Made by a program: the position numbers and the translations under genes. DNA of 64,000 nt from Pseudoduganella umbonata (GTDB lineage: Bacteria > Pseudomonadota > Gammaproteobacteria > Burkholderiales > Burkholderiaceae_D). Below the pieces are notes generated by a model. The model worked only from the letters and a program-made list of their open reading frames with translations. It did no database searches and was not told the origin of the DNA. The stretch covers positions 1 to 64,000 of the forward strand of contig NZ_JACHXS010000013.1 in the NCBI RefSeq assembly GCF_014192225.1. The letters run 5' to 3'. Below are positions 8,439 to 17,250 of this stretch, one piece after another; the stretch's first letter is position 1; each line of letters begins with the position of its first letter.

Positions 8439-9848
8439 ATGAGGCTTGAGTCACTCCGACTGAAAAATTTTCGAAGCTATGAAGATCGTGAATTCCTACT
8501 GCATCCACAGTTCAACCTGATCGTTGGCGAGAACGGAGCTGGCAAAACGTCAGTGCTTGAGGCTGCGTCTGTCGCAATCGGGTCATGGTTCCTGGGCATC
8601 AGGGGGTACGACTCGCGCAACATCCGTCCACGCGATGTCAGAATCGAGCGCGCCATGATTGAAGGCAGGTATCGAGAGCTAAAGCAGTATCCGGTCAGAG
8701 TAAGCGCTACGGCAGTTTTTCATCTTTGGGAAGCACACAGAGATGCGCAAAGCAATCTTGTCGAGGTCGTCCGAGCCGACGACTGCAAGTTGCGTTGGAC
8801 GCGCTCAGTGGAGGGCGAGAACGGGCGAACTACACAGCAAGAAGCAAAGGAGATTCGGAAGCTCGCGGAGGATATGGCCAAGCGTGTTTATGGTAGGACT
8901 CCGCGCATCTTGCCACTGATCCGATACTTTGGCGCAGGACGTCTGTGGGAGTCGGTACGCGATACAGAAAAGAGTAAAGCGCAGCGTGCAGCAAAGTTAC
9001 CTCAGGAGCTGGAAAATATTGATGACGTTCGAAAGGCCCAGGCCGAGCATGCTGAGCTATCCAAACCGTTTTATGGATACAAGTTTAGTGTCGACAAGCG
9101 ATGCAGCGCCGATGAGATCATCAAGTGGATCGAGTTCGAGCGTCGTAATGAGTTAGACGATGAGGAGCCGTCCCAAGCCCTTGCATTGGTCTACAAAGCC
9201 ATACTGTCCATGCTGCCGGATGCAAGGAGCGTGCGGTATCAGCTAAAACAAAAGTCCTTACTGATCGAGCTCAAAGACTGGCGCATGCTTCGCTTCGACG
9301 AGTTAAGTGATGGGTACCGAAACGTCCTGGCCTTAGCAGCAGACCTTGCGATCAAGGCCGCTATGCTCAATCCGCAATTGGCAGATCGTGCGCTCGAACT
9401 GACACCAGGTGTAGTGTTGATCGATGAGTTGGACTTGCACCTGCACCCCAAGTGGCAGCGACAGATCGTAGAGGCATTTCGCGAAACGTTCCCAATGCTT
9501 CAGTTCATCTGCACGACACACTCGCCATTTCTCATCCAGTCTCTTCGGTCTGGAGAGGAGCTGATCGTGCTCGATGGTCAGCCTGTAGCGCAGGTCAACA
9601 ACATGGATATCGATGAGATTGCTGAGGGGCTGATGAATGTCCCTGAGACTGACGTCAGCCCGCGCTATGCTCAAATGAAGGACACCGCTCGGGACTATCT
9701 TGAAGCTCTTGAGCGAGCACCTATAGACGACCGTGCCAAGCTTGAGGCGTTCAAGGACCGCCTGGCCGAGGCGATAAGCCCCTACGCGGACAACCCTGCG
9801 TATCAGGCGCTCTTGGAGATGAAGCGCGTTGCCAAGCTTGGAGGGTAA
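8439..9848 (+). CDS. AAA/ABC-type ATPase, Septu PtuA-like
   Basis: This 469-residue RecF/SMC-like ATPase has Walker A GENGAGKTS at residues 30-38, the signature ELSDGYRNVLALAAD (about 289-303), Walker B VVLIDELDLHLHP with Asp329/Glu330, and the switch TTHSPF. An HNH nuclease gene begins three bases after its stop. ATPase plus HNH is the composition of the Septu anti-phage system (PtuA/PtuB), where the ATPase holds and controls the nuclease. The ATPase half of retron Ec78 is related, but no reverse transcriptase is nearby. An OLD-type TOPRIM domain is not seen. Assignment as Septu-like is by architecture. Confidence 0.85.
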   Translation: MRLESLRLKNFRSYEDREFLLHPQFNLIVGENGAGKTSVLEAASVAIGSWFLGIRGYDSRNIRPRDVRIERAMIEGRYRELKQYPVRVSATAVFHLWEAHRDAQSNLVEVVRADDCKLRWTRSVEGENGRTTQQEAKEIRKLAEDMAKRVYGRTPRILPLIRYFGAGRLWESVRDTEKSKAQRAAKLPQELENIDDVRKAQAEHAELSKPFYGYKFSVDKRCSADEIIKWIEFERRNELDDEEPSQALALVYKAILSMLPDARSVRYQLKQKSLLIELKDWRMLRFDELSDGYRNVLALAADLAIKAAMLNPQLADRALELTPGVVLIDELDLHLHPKWQRQIVEAFRETFPMLQFICTTHSPFLIQSLRSGEELIVLDGQPVAQVNNMDIDEIAEGLMNVPETDVSPRYAQMKDTARDYLEALERAPIDDRAKLEAFKDRLAEAISPYADNPAYQALLEMKRVAKLGG

Positions 9849-9851
9849 CGC

Positions 9852-10583
9852 ATGCGACCGGTAAGACGTAATGTGTCGCCGGCAGGTGACTATAATCCCT
9901 ATGCCAGTGCTCGGCCTGATCTCATTTCCCGTATAGGCAAGTATTGCAGCTACTGTGAACGGCCCATGCTGGCGAATCTCGCCGTCGAGCATATTCAACC
10001 GAAAGGGCTGCCAGCGTACGCTGCGCTGGAGTACACGTGGCACAATTTTCTACTCGGCTGCATCAATTGCAACTCGACAAAGAAGGATAAGGACGTGGTC
10101 TTGTCCGCCCACCTACTGCCGGACAGGGACAACACAGCGTACGCTTATGACTACACCCCCGATGGGAAGGTCGCACCGTCTGCTCAAGCTACGGCACTGG
10201 GCCTCTATAACAAAGCATTTCGGACGCTTAGGCTGACAGGGCTCCACAAGAGAATTTGCAAAGCGCTCGATGAGAACGGTAAGCAGGTGGCTGTAGACCG
10301 CGTCTCTCAGCGGATTGAAATCTGGGGACAAGCTGAGGAAGCCAAGGCTGACCTAGCGAACAATGACACCGACATACTGCGTAAATACATTGCAAAGCTC
10401 GCGCGCGAATCAGGCTTTTTCAGTATTTGGATGACGGTTTTTGCCAACGATATCGACATGCGACAGCGTTTGATTGATAGCTTCCCAGGCACGAGGGAGA
10501 GCGGCTGCTTTGACCCAGTCACCACGCAGCCGGTGACGCCGTCGCCGAACCACGACAAGCTAGCAGATGGCGGTAAGCTCTAG
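9852..10583 (+). CDS. HNH endonuclease, Septu PtuB-like
   Basis: The 243-residue protein carries a zinc-supported HNH site: Cys32/Cys35 (YCSYC), His47 (AVEHIQPKG), Asn65 in YTWHNFLLGC, and Cys70/Cys73-Asn74 (CINCNSTK). This arrangement fits PtuB-type nucleases, which degrade DNA or RNA once released by the ATPase. It is coupled to the upstream ATPase gene by a three-base gap. The C-terminal 130 residues are helical and polar with no motif I recognise. Confidence 0.85.
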   Translation: MRPVRRNVSPAGDYNPYASARPDLISRIGKYCSYCERPMLANLAVEHIQPKGLPAYAALEYTWHNFLLGCINCNSTKKDKDVVLSAHLLPDRDNTAYAYDYTPDGKVAPSAQATALGLYNKAFRTLRLTGLHKRICKALDENGKQVAVDRVSQRIEIWGQAEEAKADLANNDTDILRKYIAKLARESGFFSIWMTVFANDIDMRQRLIDSFPGTRESGCFDPVTTQPVTPSPNHDKLADGGKL

Positions 10584-10649
10584 TCAATGGGCTGACAGGT
10601 CGACCAATCACGAGAGGCTGAGCGGTCGTCAATTTCTAAGGAAGAGCAA

Positions 10650-11225
10650 ATGTTCCTTGTAATCGACTTGGAGGCGACGTGCAGCGATGATGGGACAATC
10701 GGCCCTGAGACTATGGAAATCATCGAGATCGGCGCATGCTGGGCTGACGAAACAGGAAGGGTTGCGAGCAGCTTCCAGAGCTTCGTCAGGCCCGATCGAC
10801 ATCCGGTACTTACCACGTTTTGCACTGGGCTCACTGGCATCGAGCAGTACCAGGTCGATACTGCACCACTGTTCCCTGACGCGGCCCAGTCATTGCGCGG
10901 CTTTGTGGCGCAGTTTGAGGCCACATCTATCTGGATGAGTTGGGGCGCTTTCGATCGAAAACAGCTTGATCGGCAGAGTGCCCATTACGGGCTGACATCT
11001 CCCGTTTCCATTCCCCATATCAATGCGAAAAAGCAGTTCGCCAAGCTTCAAAAAATCGGCAAGGAGATCGGCATGGCCCGTGCACTTGCTCTATGCGGGC
11101 TGACGTTCCTTGGCACACACCATCGCGCCGAAGATGACGCGCTCAATATCGCCCGTATGCTGCCGTGGGTCTTGGGACATCGACTGCTGCGCGATGAAAG
11201 ACCGTCGATATGGCAAGCGAGCTGA
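10650..11225 (+). CDS. DEDDh 3'-5' exonuclease (ERI1/KapD-like)
   Basis: This 191-residue protein has the exonuclease I motif FLVIDLEAT (Asp6, Glu8), a second motif WGAFDRKQLD and the third motif HHRAEDDALN, i.e. the DEDDh set of metal-dependent 3'-5' exonucleases. The opening is closest to the ERI1/KapD-like branch, which acts on RNA or short DNA 3' ends. The gene lies 66 bases after the HNH nuclease gene and overlaps the next gene by 16 bases, so it probably belongs to the same transcription unit. A role in processing products of the nuclease is inference. Confidence 0.85.
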   Translation: MFLVIDLEATCSDDGTIGPETMEIIEIGACWADETGRVASSFQSFVRPDRHPVLTTFCTGLTGIEQYQVDTAPLFPDAAQSLRGFVAQFEATSIWMSWGAFDRKQLDRQSAHYGLTSPVSIPHINAKKQFAKLQKIGKEIGMARALALCGLTFLGTHHRAEDDALNIARMLPWVLGHRLLRDERPSIWQAS

Positions 11226-11818
11226 ATCACATCAAGGCCGTCGTATGCGACGTCTACGGTACTCTTGCAGAGATTCCTAACCGCAGCGCACCGTTCAGAC
11301 AGTTGCTCCGCTATGCCAGGGAGCAAGGTTGTGTGCATGATCAGGCGGCGACAATGATCATGACCCATCCAGGCTCAGTGCGCGAGCACGCAACGAGACT
11401 TGGAATATGCCTCCCCGAGTCGGTCCTGACGCGTTTGGAAACAGCGCTTTCTATTGAGCTCGCAAGTGTTGCGGTATATCGCGATGTCAACCCGACTTTT
11501 AGCGAATTACGGAAGCATGGATATGCAATTGGCCTTTGCTCGAATCTGGCGGAACCATATGCCAAACCCATCACGGAGCAGATTGATATTCCCCTTCAAT
11601 GCATTGCATGGAGCTTCGAGGTGGGTGCTATCAAACCTGATCCAGCCATTTATGCCTGGGTCGCGGAGCAGTTAGCCTGCCCTCTTGGAGAGATTATTTT
11701 CGTGGGCGACTCACAGGCGGCAGATGTAAGCGGCCCCGTTGAGGCCGGAATGAAAGCCCGTCGCATTCAGCGGCAGCAGGGCCAGTGTCTTGCCGATGTC
11801 TTGGCTGGACTACTTTGA
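11210..11818 (+). CDS. HAD-superfamily hydrolase
   Basis: The 202-residue protein shows the four HAD motifs: VVCDVYGTL with nucleophile Asp14 near the N-terminus, CSNLAEPY (motif II), AIKPDPAIY with the conserved Lys (motif III), and FVGDSQAADVSG (motif IV). The DxYGT form of motif I is the one of the haloacid-dehalogenase-like branch rather than the DxDGT phosphatases, although some DxYGT members are phosphatases. A small helical cap lies between motifs I and II. It overlaps the exonuclease gene and is the last gene before convergent CBASS genes. Substrate unknown. Confidence 0.85.
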   Translation: MASELNHIKAVVCDVYGTLAEIPNRSAPFRQLLRYAREQGCVHDQAATMIMTHPGSVREHATRLGICLPESVLTRLETALSIELASVAVYRDVNPTFSELRKHGYAIGLCSNLAEPYAKPITEQIDIPLQCIAWSFEVGAIKPDPAIYAWVAEQLACPLGEIIFVGDSQAADVSGPVEAGMKARRIQRQQGQCLADVLAGLL

Positions 11819-11827
11819 CTGGCGCGC

Positions 11828-12604
11828 TTATCTAATCCTAAGGTGAGTTTTTATTTGTTCCCACTCAATGCACAGGGCTTGTCGTTCCTTCAGGAAAATC
11901 TTCTCGGACAACGTGATAGCAGCCTGGGCCTTAGTTGCTTCATACTGGGTGATGTGCACAGCGGCAAGTATCCTAAACGATTCGTCGGGTGTTTGGAGGG
12001 CAAAAAGTTGTTCGAGCTGTTGATAGATTCGGTCACAGCGCCACTTGAACCAGACGAGGCGCACTCCACGCAAAATTATTTGTTCGGCCAGGACTAGCTG
12101 TACGATCATTATGACAAGCGACATAGTAGTCGCGCGGCTTGCCACGATGATAACAAGTACTGTAATGAACAAGACTGCGAATGGTATAAAGCGATTGATC
12201 ATTTTTCCCAAGACGGCCCTTGTACATAATGAACTTTCGAGTGTTTGAGCGGCAGCGCGCTTAAGGGCATCTATCTCGTTATTATTGTAATAGCCAGCAG
12301 TTGATTCCGTGGTAAGTGGGCGATCGTAAGCTTTTCCCCAAAAATCGCTCAATCTGGCATCCAAAGCCCTCGGGTTTAGAATAAATCTCGATAAAACGTC
12401 CAGCAGGAACATGAACACAACAAATACGACGAAAGCAATCTGTACCCAATCAGCTACCCTAGGATAGCTAGTAGCATCGATAAAGGCGGTACCGAGCGAA
12501 CAAGCTGTACTCAACCAGAAAAGCAAGCCACCATATCCTTCAGCCTTTTCGATAATCGAAAAGTAACGATCGCGGATAGGGTCGTGTCTAGCAGGGTTAG
12601 TCAT
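11828..12604 (-). CDS. four-TM CBASS effector (S-4TM family type)
   Basis: Starting at 12604 the product has 258 residues. It has two pairs of membrane segments, near residues 23-40 and 49-70 (QIAFVVFVVFMFLLDVLS), then near 135-155 (FIPFAVLFITVLVIIVAS) and 160-180, linked and followed by charged helical regions. This layout and the CBASS context match the family annotated as S-4TM putative pore-forming effectors, which damage the inner membrane when a cyclic nucleotide is sensed. Its start overlaps the E2-like gene by eight bases, so it is the third gene of the operon. Ligand and pore activity are inferred. Confidence 0.8.
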   Translation of the reverse strand: MTNPARHDPIRDRYFSIIEKAEGYGGLLFWLSTACSLGTAFIDATSYPRVADWVQIAFVVFVVFMFLLDVLSRFILNPRALDARLSDFWGKAYDRPLTTESTAGYYNNNEIDALKRAAAQTLESSLCTRAVLGKMINRFIPFAVLFITVLVIIVASRATTMSLVIMIVQLVLAEQIILRGVRLVWFKWRCDRIYQQLEQLFALQTPDESFRILAAVHITQYEATKAQAAITLSEKIFLKERQALCIEWEQIKTHLRIR

Positions 12605-13082
12605 CAGAATTCCGATCTCGTTTGCTCTTCGAAACGCCGTACCGTCGGCGGCGATCTTGAGGATGTTCACCCCCACCTTCCCAAACATCAGTGGCAAGCC
12701 AAACTTCGAAATACCACAGCCATTCCAGGGTCCACGGTACGAAGGTTTCGCTCAGCCTCATCTCCGGCTGCCACTCGTTAAGCCGTGGCAGATACAAGCA
12801 AAGCCGTGTTCCTTGGCGATCGGTAGGATAAATGTGTGGTATAGCCCGACCTTCTGCCAGTTCTTGCAGATCGGGCGATATGACATGCATCTCAGGACGT
12901 CGTCGTGGCCACACCAGCAGCTCACACGTATAGATTCGCGAAGCAGGCGATGGTGAAAGCGGCAGCCGATACATCACCGCTCGCCCTGACAAGAAGCGTC
13001 GCTCTGCACCGGGCAAGTTGATGTTCTCCACATCTATTGCCCGCATTGCCAGGTTCGCAAATTGTCGAGGTGGCTTTGCCAT
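12597..13082 (-). CDS. E2-like CBASS ancillary protein
   Basis: This 161-residue protein has the shape of the minimal E2-like ubiquitin-conjugation protein of short type II CBASS. A beta-rich N-terminal half leads to HIYPTDRQGTRLCLYLPRLN with candidate catalytic Cys95 and nearby His83, then an aromatic helix (WTLEWLWYFEVWLATDVW) and the tail GGGEHPQ. Such proteins process or conjugate the CD-NTase to raise its activity. No separate E1 or JAB protease gene is present. Its start overlaps the CD-NTase stop (TAATG). Confidence 0.78.
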   Translation of the reverse strand: MAKPPRQFANLAMRAIDVENINLPGAERRFLSGRAVMYRLPLSPSPASRIYTCELLVWPRRRPEMHVISPDLQELAEGRAIPHIYPTDRQGTRLCLYLPRLNEWQPEMRLSETFVPWTLEWLWYFEVWLATDVWEGGGEHPQDRRRRYGVSKSKRDRNSDD

Positions 13083-14329
13083 TACCGGCCAAAGAACGTA
13101 TGCGACCGTGATGTCATCGGAACAATGATGCCTGACGTCGAGACAGCCTGCACTTGTCCACGTTGTCGCTGAGCCTGCTGCGCCCGTAGTTGGCCATCGA
13201 TAGCAGCTTTGCTGGCCCTGTCTCCGAACGCACTCTTGACGAGCTTGCTAACCTGGTCAATGCCTTGCCGATCATCGATTGCATCGACAACAGCAGAGAT
13301 ATCGCTAACGAGTCTCGCATGCCACTGTCTGAAAACCGATTGACGAGTGCTGGACTCATTCATGGCACTGGCGAGATTGTCACCGGGGGCGGTTGGGTTA
13401 TCAATGGTCCAGTATTCGCGATCTCCAACCGTTGTACGACGAATGTAATTTGGCATCGTCTTGACAATGTCCAGGAGCAGATCGAGTTCGTCTAGATGGG
13501 GTATCCGGGCCCGGTTCCGATATCCTTCACATGCAAGGGCAGTCAAGAAGATCGATGACGGCTTGTCATCTTTCGGTGAATCGACAGAGGCGAATGCTGC
13601 ATCCCGGTGAAGCTTGATGAGCTGTATCAGACGGCATAACAGTCGACCGAACACCTCCTTTGCATCGGCCAAAGGTGCTACATCTGCCCGCTTGTAGTCC
13701 TCCGCTACCATATCCAAAACTACCCGCCCGCGGGTAAAGACGGCCTCGATCGATGCAACGTCATTGAACAGGCGAGTGAAGCCTTTAGGGTTTGTCGGGT
13801 TCAGCGTTTTCAAGTCACGGTCGGGTATGAGCCCATGAGATTCCCCATATATGGCAGTGAGCGAAGGGTGATCAATCACTGGCGCAATGTCAGCACACAT
13901 CCCATCTGCGTACGTCAATGTTACGCAACGTGGCCAACGTTGTAACTCAAGCTTATGGCGTTCAGCATAGCGTTTTGTCGCGGAATACAATTTGTCGATG
14001 AGCACGCCTGGCTGGTTTGCCGCGTACCTACCGTACGAGCTGCTTGCAAAGCGGGCAACCAGATCAATGTCAAAGCCGTCGCCACTACGCATCGGCCGCA
14101 CCAGCGTTCCGATCTCGCGTGAACCTTGCGGATGCACCTCGATGAGCAGTGACTCAAATTCTTCACATTCGACAAGGAAGTCGCTCGTGCTTGTGTATGA
14201 ACGCTCCAGAGCTTGCAGCTGCGTAGCGGTCGGTTCCAGAGCCCGGCCGATGTGCTCGACCATCTGGAGAAAGTGGGACGTGGCGTTATTTGAATACTCG
14301 CGCGACCGCTCTACAAGGACTGCCGACAT
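13082..14329 (-). CDS. cdnX: CBASS CD-NTase (cGAS/DncV-like nucleotidyltransferase)
   Basis: The 415-residue enzyme has the nucleotidyltransferase signature: Gly69-Ser70 in HPQGSREIGT, then Asp87-x-Asp89 in GFDIDLVARF, and a third acidic residue in CADIAPVID. It would make a cyclic di- or trinucleotide upon phage infection that opens the downstream membrane effector. The C-terminal 60 residues are basic and Gln-rich, ending in SRSHTFFGR; C-terminal tails of CD-NTases are the conjugation site of type II systems. It is first in a three-gene minus-strand operon with one- to eight-base overlaps. The clade cannot be decided by eye; the symbol is generic. Confidence 0.88.
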   Translation of the reverse strand: MSAVLVERSREYSNNATSHFLQMVEHIGRALEPTATQLQALERSYTSTSDFLVECEEFESLLIEVHPQGSREIGTLVRPMRSGDGFDIDLVARFASSSYGRYAANQPGVLIDKLYSATKRYAERHKLELQRWPRCVTLTYADGMCADIAPVIDHPSLTAIYGESHGLIPDRDLKTLNPTNPKGFTRLFNDVASIEAVFTRGRVVLDMVAEDYKRADVAPLADAKEVFGRLLCRLIQLIKLHRDAAFASVDSPKDDKPSSIFLTALACEGYRNRARIPHLDELDLLLDIVKTMPNYIRRTTVGDREYWTIDNPTAPGDNLASAMNESSTRQSVFRQWHARLVSDISAVVDAIDDRQGIDQVSKLVKSAFGDRASKAAIDGQLRAQQAQRQRGQVQAVSTSGIIVPMTSRSHTFFGR

Positions 14330-14736
14330 AGCTTCACCATGGACGTGGATTATGGAACTGGACTACCTATAACCGATAGTCAATTATACGTCTGGGAAAC
14401 CTGTTTGGCTTCGCGGCATCACGTTCTGGTTCGGATTTTGTGCATTTGTCGGACCATAGCCGCGCGATTCCATGATGGGGTTGGTCAAGACCGCATTCAG
14501 GCTACGTATAGATCATTGCAATCTGTCAACGAGTGCATGTAGGATGAGCCATTTGTAACGGTCGCACAATGTTGTCTACTTGGGCGACGTGTTTTTCGCG
14601 TAGTCGGTGGCAGAGAAATGCGGATGAAGGAGGAGCAAAGTCGGAACACTTCTCTATGAATGCGTTATCCTGCCAGCTGTGACTTGAGCGCCGGCATCAG
14701 ACGGGGAACCTACTTACCTACCCAGGAACGTGCATC
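14330..14736. promoter_or_regulatory. divergent intergenic region between CBASS and the TcmP gene
   Basis: No gene is convincing in these 407 bases. On the minus strand a perfect TATAAT (14383-14388) lies about 55 bases before the CD-NTase start and could be its -10 box, without a clear -35. On the plus strand the promoter for the TcmP gene must be in the right half, but I see no clear box. Confidence 0.45.
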
Positions 14737-15636
14737 ATGACAAAACACGCCTTTGGCGGGCCATGGACCTTCGTCAAGCTCGAACTGCTCAAGCGCTACC
14801 TCAACTTCTACACCACTGCACTCCAGCGGCAGCCGTTCAAACGGGTGTACATCGATGCATTCGCCGGTACCGGAGAATGTGAGATCAAACTGCCCGACGG
14901 CAGCGTCTCGACGATCGAGGGCTCAGCGAAGATTGCTCTCGAAGTGACGCCTGCCTTCGATCACGTTCATCTGATCGACCTGAAGGCCAAACACGCGGCA
15001 GCGCTTCAGGTACTTGCTAACGCCGAGGATGCGGGCCGAGTGACTGTGCACAGGCAGGATGCGAACGCTGCGTTGCAATCGATCCTGTCGAGAACGAACT
15101 GGCAGTCGACAAGAGGGGTGCTGTTCCTGGACCCGTATGGCATGCATGTCCAGTGGAGCACCCTGGAGTCGATCGCGCGCACCAAAGCGCTGGACGTCTG
15201 GTACCTGTTTCCCTTGAGCGCGGTATATCGCCAGGCTGCCAAGGACATGAACAAGGTCGACGAGGCCAAAGCTGCCGCGCTGGACAGCGTTCTGGGAACC
15301 ACGCAGTGGCGGGAAGAGTTTTACGCCGACACCAAACAAGAAAGTATGCTTGATGATAGTGGTTCGCGTCACAAGCGCACTGCTGGGACGGCCGACATCG
15401 CCAGCTTCGTGCACGCACGGCTGGGCAGTATTTTCAAGGGATGGGTGAGCGAGCCTGTCTTGTTGCCGGAAAACGGTCCGCCAATGTTCGCGTTGTTTTT
15501 CGCCGTGGCAAACCCTTCAGAAACGGCAGTCAACCTGTCGAACAAAGGGGCTCAGTACCTCTTCGGTATGCACAAGGCAAAGAAAATAGGACGGACAGCC
15601 GAGTCTGCGATAGGCCAGGACTCTCTCTTTGGCTGA
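14737..15636 (+). CDS. tcmP: three-Cys-motif partner protein TcmP, copy 1
   Basis: This 299-residue protein opens with MTKHAFGGPWTFVKLELLKR and continues to VYIDAFAGTGE (about residues 38-47), the family hallmark. DAFAGTG resembles motif I of class I methyltransferases, and FLDPYGMHVQW (Asp132) resembles their catalytic DPPY motif. TcmP proteins are known from regular co-occurrence with three-Cys-motif (Gp37/Gp68-like) proteins; their biochemical role is not established. It stands alone on the plus strand, facing the minus-strand operon that carries a second TcmP and the three-Cys protein. Methyltransferase activity is inference. Confidence 0.85.
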   Translation: MTKHAFGGPWTFVKLELLKRYLNFYTTALQRQPFKRVYIDAFAGTGECEIKLPDGSVSTIEGSAKIALEVTPAFDHVHLIDLKAKHAAALQVLANAEDAGRVTVHRQDANAALQSILSRTNWQSTRGVLFLDPYGMHVQWSTLESIARTKALDVWYLFPLSAVYRQAAKDMNKVDEAKAAALDSVLGTTQWREEFYADTKQESMLDDSGSRHKRTAGTADIASFVHARLGSIFKGWVSEPVLLPENGPPMFALFFAVANPSETAVNLSNKGAQYLFGMHKAKKIGRTAESAIGQDSLFG

Positions 15637-15639
15637 GCA

Positions 15640-15864
15640 TTAATGCCGCCAGTCAGAGAAAGGCCGTGATCGACAGAAGTCATCATTGTCTGGTCGCTCC
15701 CAGGAGTAGCCATCGTTCTCCCAAGAATACCTTGGATCGTATTGCGTTTTGCGCTGCTTGTTCTCGGTTGCGCCGGCAAACAGTGCCAGAAGCTCGATAA
15801 TGATCCGTACAGCTCCCAGGGCAAGCAGCAGCGCAATCTGGACAAGGCTGGCAATCGAACGCAT
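15640..15864 (-). CDS. small membrane protein in the TcmP module
   Basis: A start at 15864 has a good ribosome-binding site (GGGAGAGG) six or so bases upstream and gives 74 residues. One hydrophobic helix covers about residues 4-30 (IASLVQIALLLALGAVRIII). It is followed by a polar, aromatic tail with the near repeat YSWENDGYSWERPDNDD. It ends three bases from the stop of the convergent tcmP copy 1 and lies 114 bases after tcmP copy 2. I recognise no family. It could be a membrane anchor or toxin-like peptide of the module. Confidence 0.6.
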   Translation of the reverse strand: MRSIASLVQIALLLALGAVRIIIELLALFAGATENKQRKTQYDPRYSWENDGYSWERPDNDDFCRSRPFSDWRH

Positions 15865-15978
15865 GGCACCTCTCCCGACAAGTTTCTTAACGATCTCAGG
15901 ATACGACGATTCGAACGTTTGTAAAGTGTGGCACAACAACGAGACAGGTGTTGCTGCAGCCGCGTCGTGGGCTACTCG

Positions 15979-17241
15979 TCAGAAGAACAAGCGGCTCTGT
16001 GTCGGGGCGATGATCTGATCTGATGCTCTGATCTGCTTGGCGGCGCGTCGTTTCGTACCGTCCTCTCCGACGATCTCGACAATGCCCGAGGCTGCCAGGC
16101 GCTCGAGTGCCTCCTGGTAAATCTCGGCTGACGCAGGCGAGTTGTTGCATGTAGTGGCATACAGCACGCCATAGCTGAGGCCTTCTTCGTGGGCATATAC
16201 CAAGTTGGGGATTTGCTCGCTGAGCGCTCGAATACTGGCCTCGCGTGCCAGCGGATCGAACTCGAACCCCAGCTCGGTTTGCCCGCGGTGCAACGAATCG
16301 AATTTGGGATCATAACCGAGCATGTTGAACATGTTCAGGCCTGCGCCGCCATAGTGAATGAAGTAATTCTGGTTTTTCCAATGGACATCGGTCATCACGT
16401 CACGGGCGCGATGATGTTGCGAGAGATGGATCAGCCAGTAGTCGCCATGGCCCTGCGTGTTACGGATGAAAAATGGCGTGTAGTGCTTGGCACCGCATTG
16501 CTGCACCAGACTGGCATACAGCGTCGATTGGATGAACAGCCGCCAGTCTTTCTCGGACTGCTTGATCTCCCGCAGCGTGCGTCCCGCCAGCAGGTCTGGC
16601 AGTTGAAGCTGCTGTAGCCTGGCCGCGAATGTTTCCTCATTGGCGTAATTGAGCAACGAATCGACCGCGAAGGTTAGGATGATTTCGGCACCAGGCAGTG
16701 TGTCGAGAATTCGCTTGATCAGTGATGTCGGCACCGCCCGGTAGCCGAACTGATCAAGGGCGAAGATGGAGCGGCCGTTGCGCGGGCTCTTCTTCTTGAT
16801 GTAGTCGATGATACTGTTGGCCTGAAGCTCGAACTTGCCATGCCGAAGATGGATATCGGTGCCGAGCCTGCTGCCGTAGCCGGCCTCCCGTAGCACTTTT
16901 TCCAGATGCTTGTAGGCATCGCGGCCCGCCTCGACGAAGAAGTGGCTGATATCGAGTCGCACCGGTTTGGTCCGACCCTGGTTGATGTAGAAATCGGCTT
17001 CCTTAGACGCGCGCAGAAAGATAAACGGCGATCCTTCAACGATCTCGCGGGTGTCTTCGTGGTAGTAGAGACCCCCACCGGCAAAACCATCGACGAGTGT
17101 AAGTTTGAATTCGTCCCGCGGCTGACCGCCAACGAGTGTTTGAAAATAGGCTGCAAGGTAAGACTGCAAAATCCGATGCTTCGCAATACTATGTTGCGGT
17201 ATCAACTCCGGGCCATTTTTCCATGTGAATTGACTTAGCAT
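15979..17241 (-). CDS. tcmP: three-Cys-motif partner protein TcmP, copy 2 (long form)
   Basis: The 420-residue product carries KLTLVDGFAGGGLYY (Asp51) near the N-terminus, and IFALDQFGYRAVP about 100 residues on, equivalents of the DAFAGTG and DPYG motifs of copy 1. It is about 120 residues longer; the extra C-terminal part (from about residue 300) looks like a small helical or winged domain. The two copies are clearly diverged paralogues rather than a recent duplication. The gene follows the three-Cys gene by nine bases in a minus-strand operon. Function unknown; methyltransferase-like fold inferred. Confidence 0.85.
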   Translation of the reverse strand: MLSQFTWKNGPELIPQHSIAKHRILQSYLAAYFQTLVGGQPRDEFKLTLVDGFAGGGLYYHEDTREIVEGSPFIFLRASKEADFYINQGRTKPVRLDISHFFVEAGRDAYKHLEKVLREAGYGSRLGTDIHLRHGKFELQANSIIDYIKKKSPRNGRSIFALDQFGYRAVPTSLIKRILDTLPGAEIILTFAVDSLLNYANEETFAARLQQLQLPDLLAGRTLREIKQSEKDWRLFIQSTLYASLVQQCGAKHYTPFFIRNTQGHGDYWLIHLSQHHRARDVMTDVHWKNQNYFIHYGGAGLNMFNMLGYDPKFDSLHRGQTELGFEFDPLAREASIRALSEQIPNLVYAHEEGLSYGVLYATTCNNSPASAEIYQEALERLAASGIVEIVGEDGTKRRAAKQIRASDQIIAPTQSRLFF

Positions 17242-17250
17242 CCGATAGTC

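Noticed and set aside
8439..10583. retron of the Ec78 type
   Set aside because: The ATPase/HNH pair fits, but there is no reverse transcriptase or msr/msd-like structure in the upstream 240 bases.
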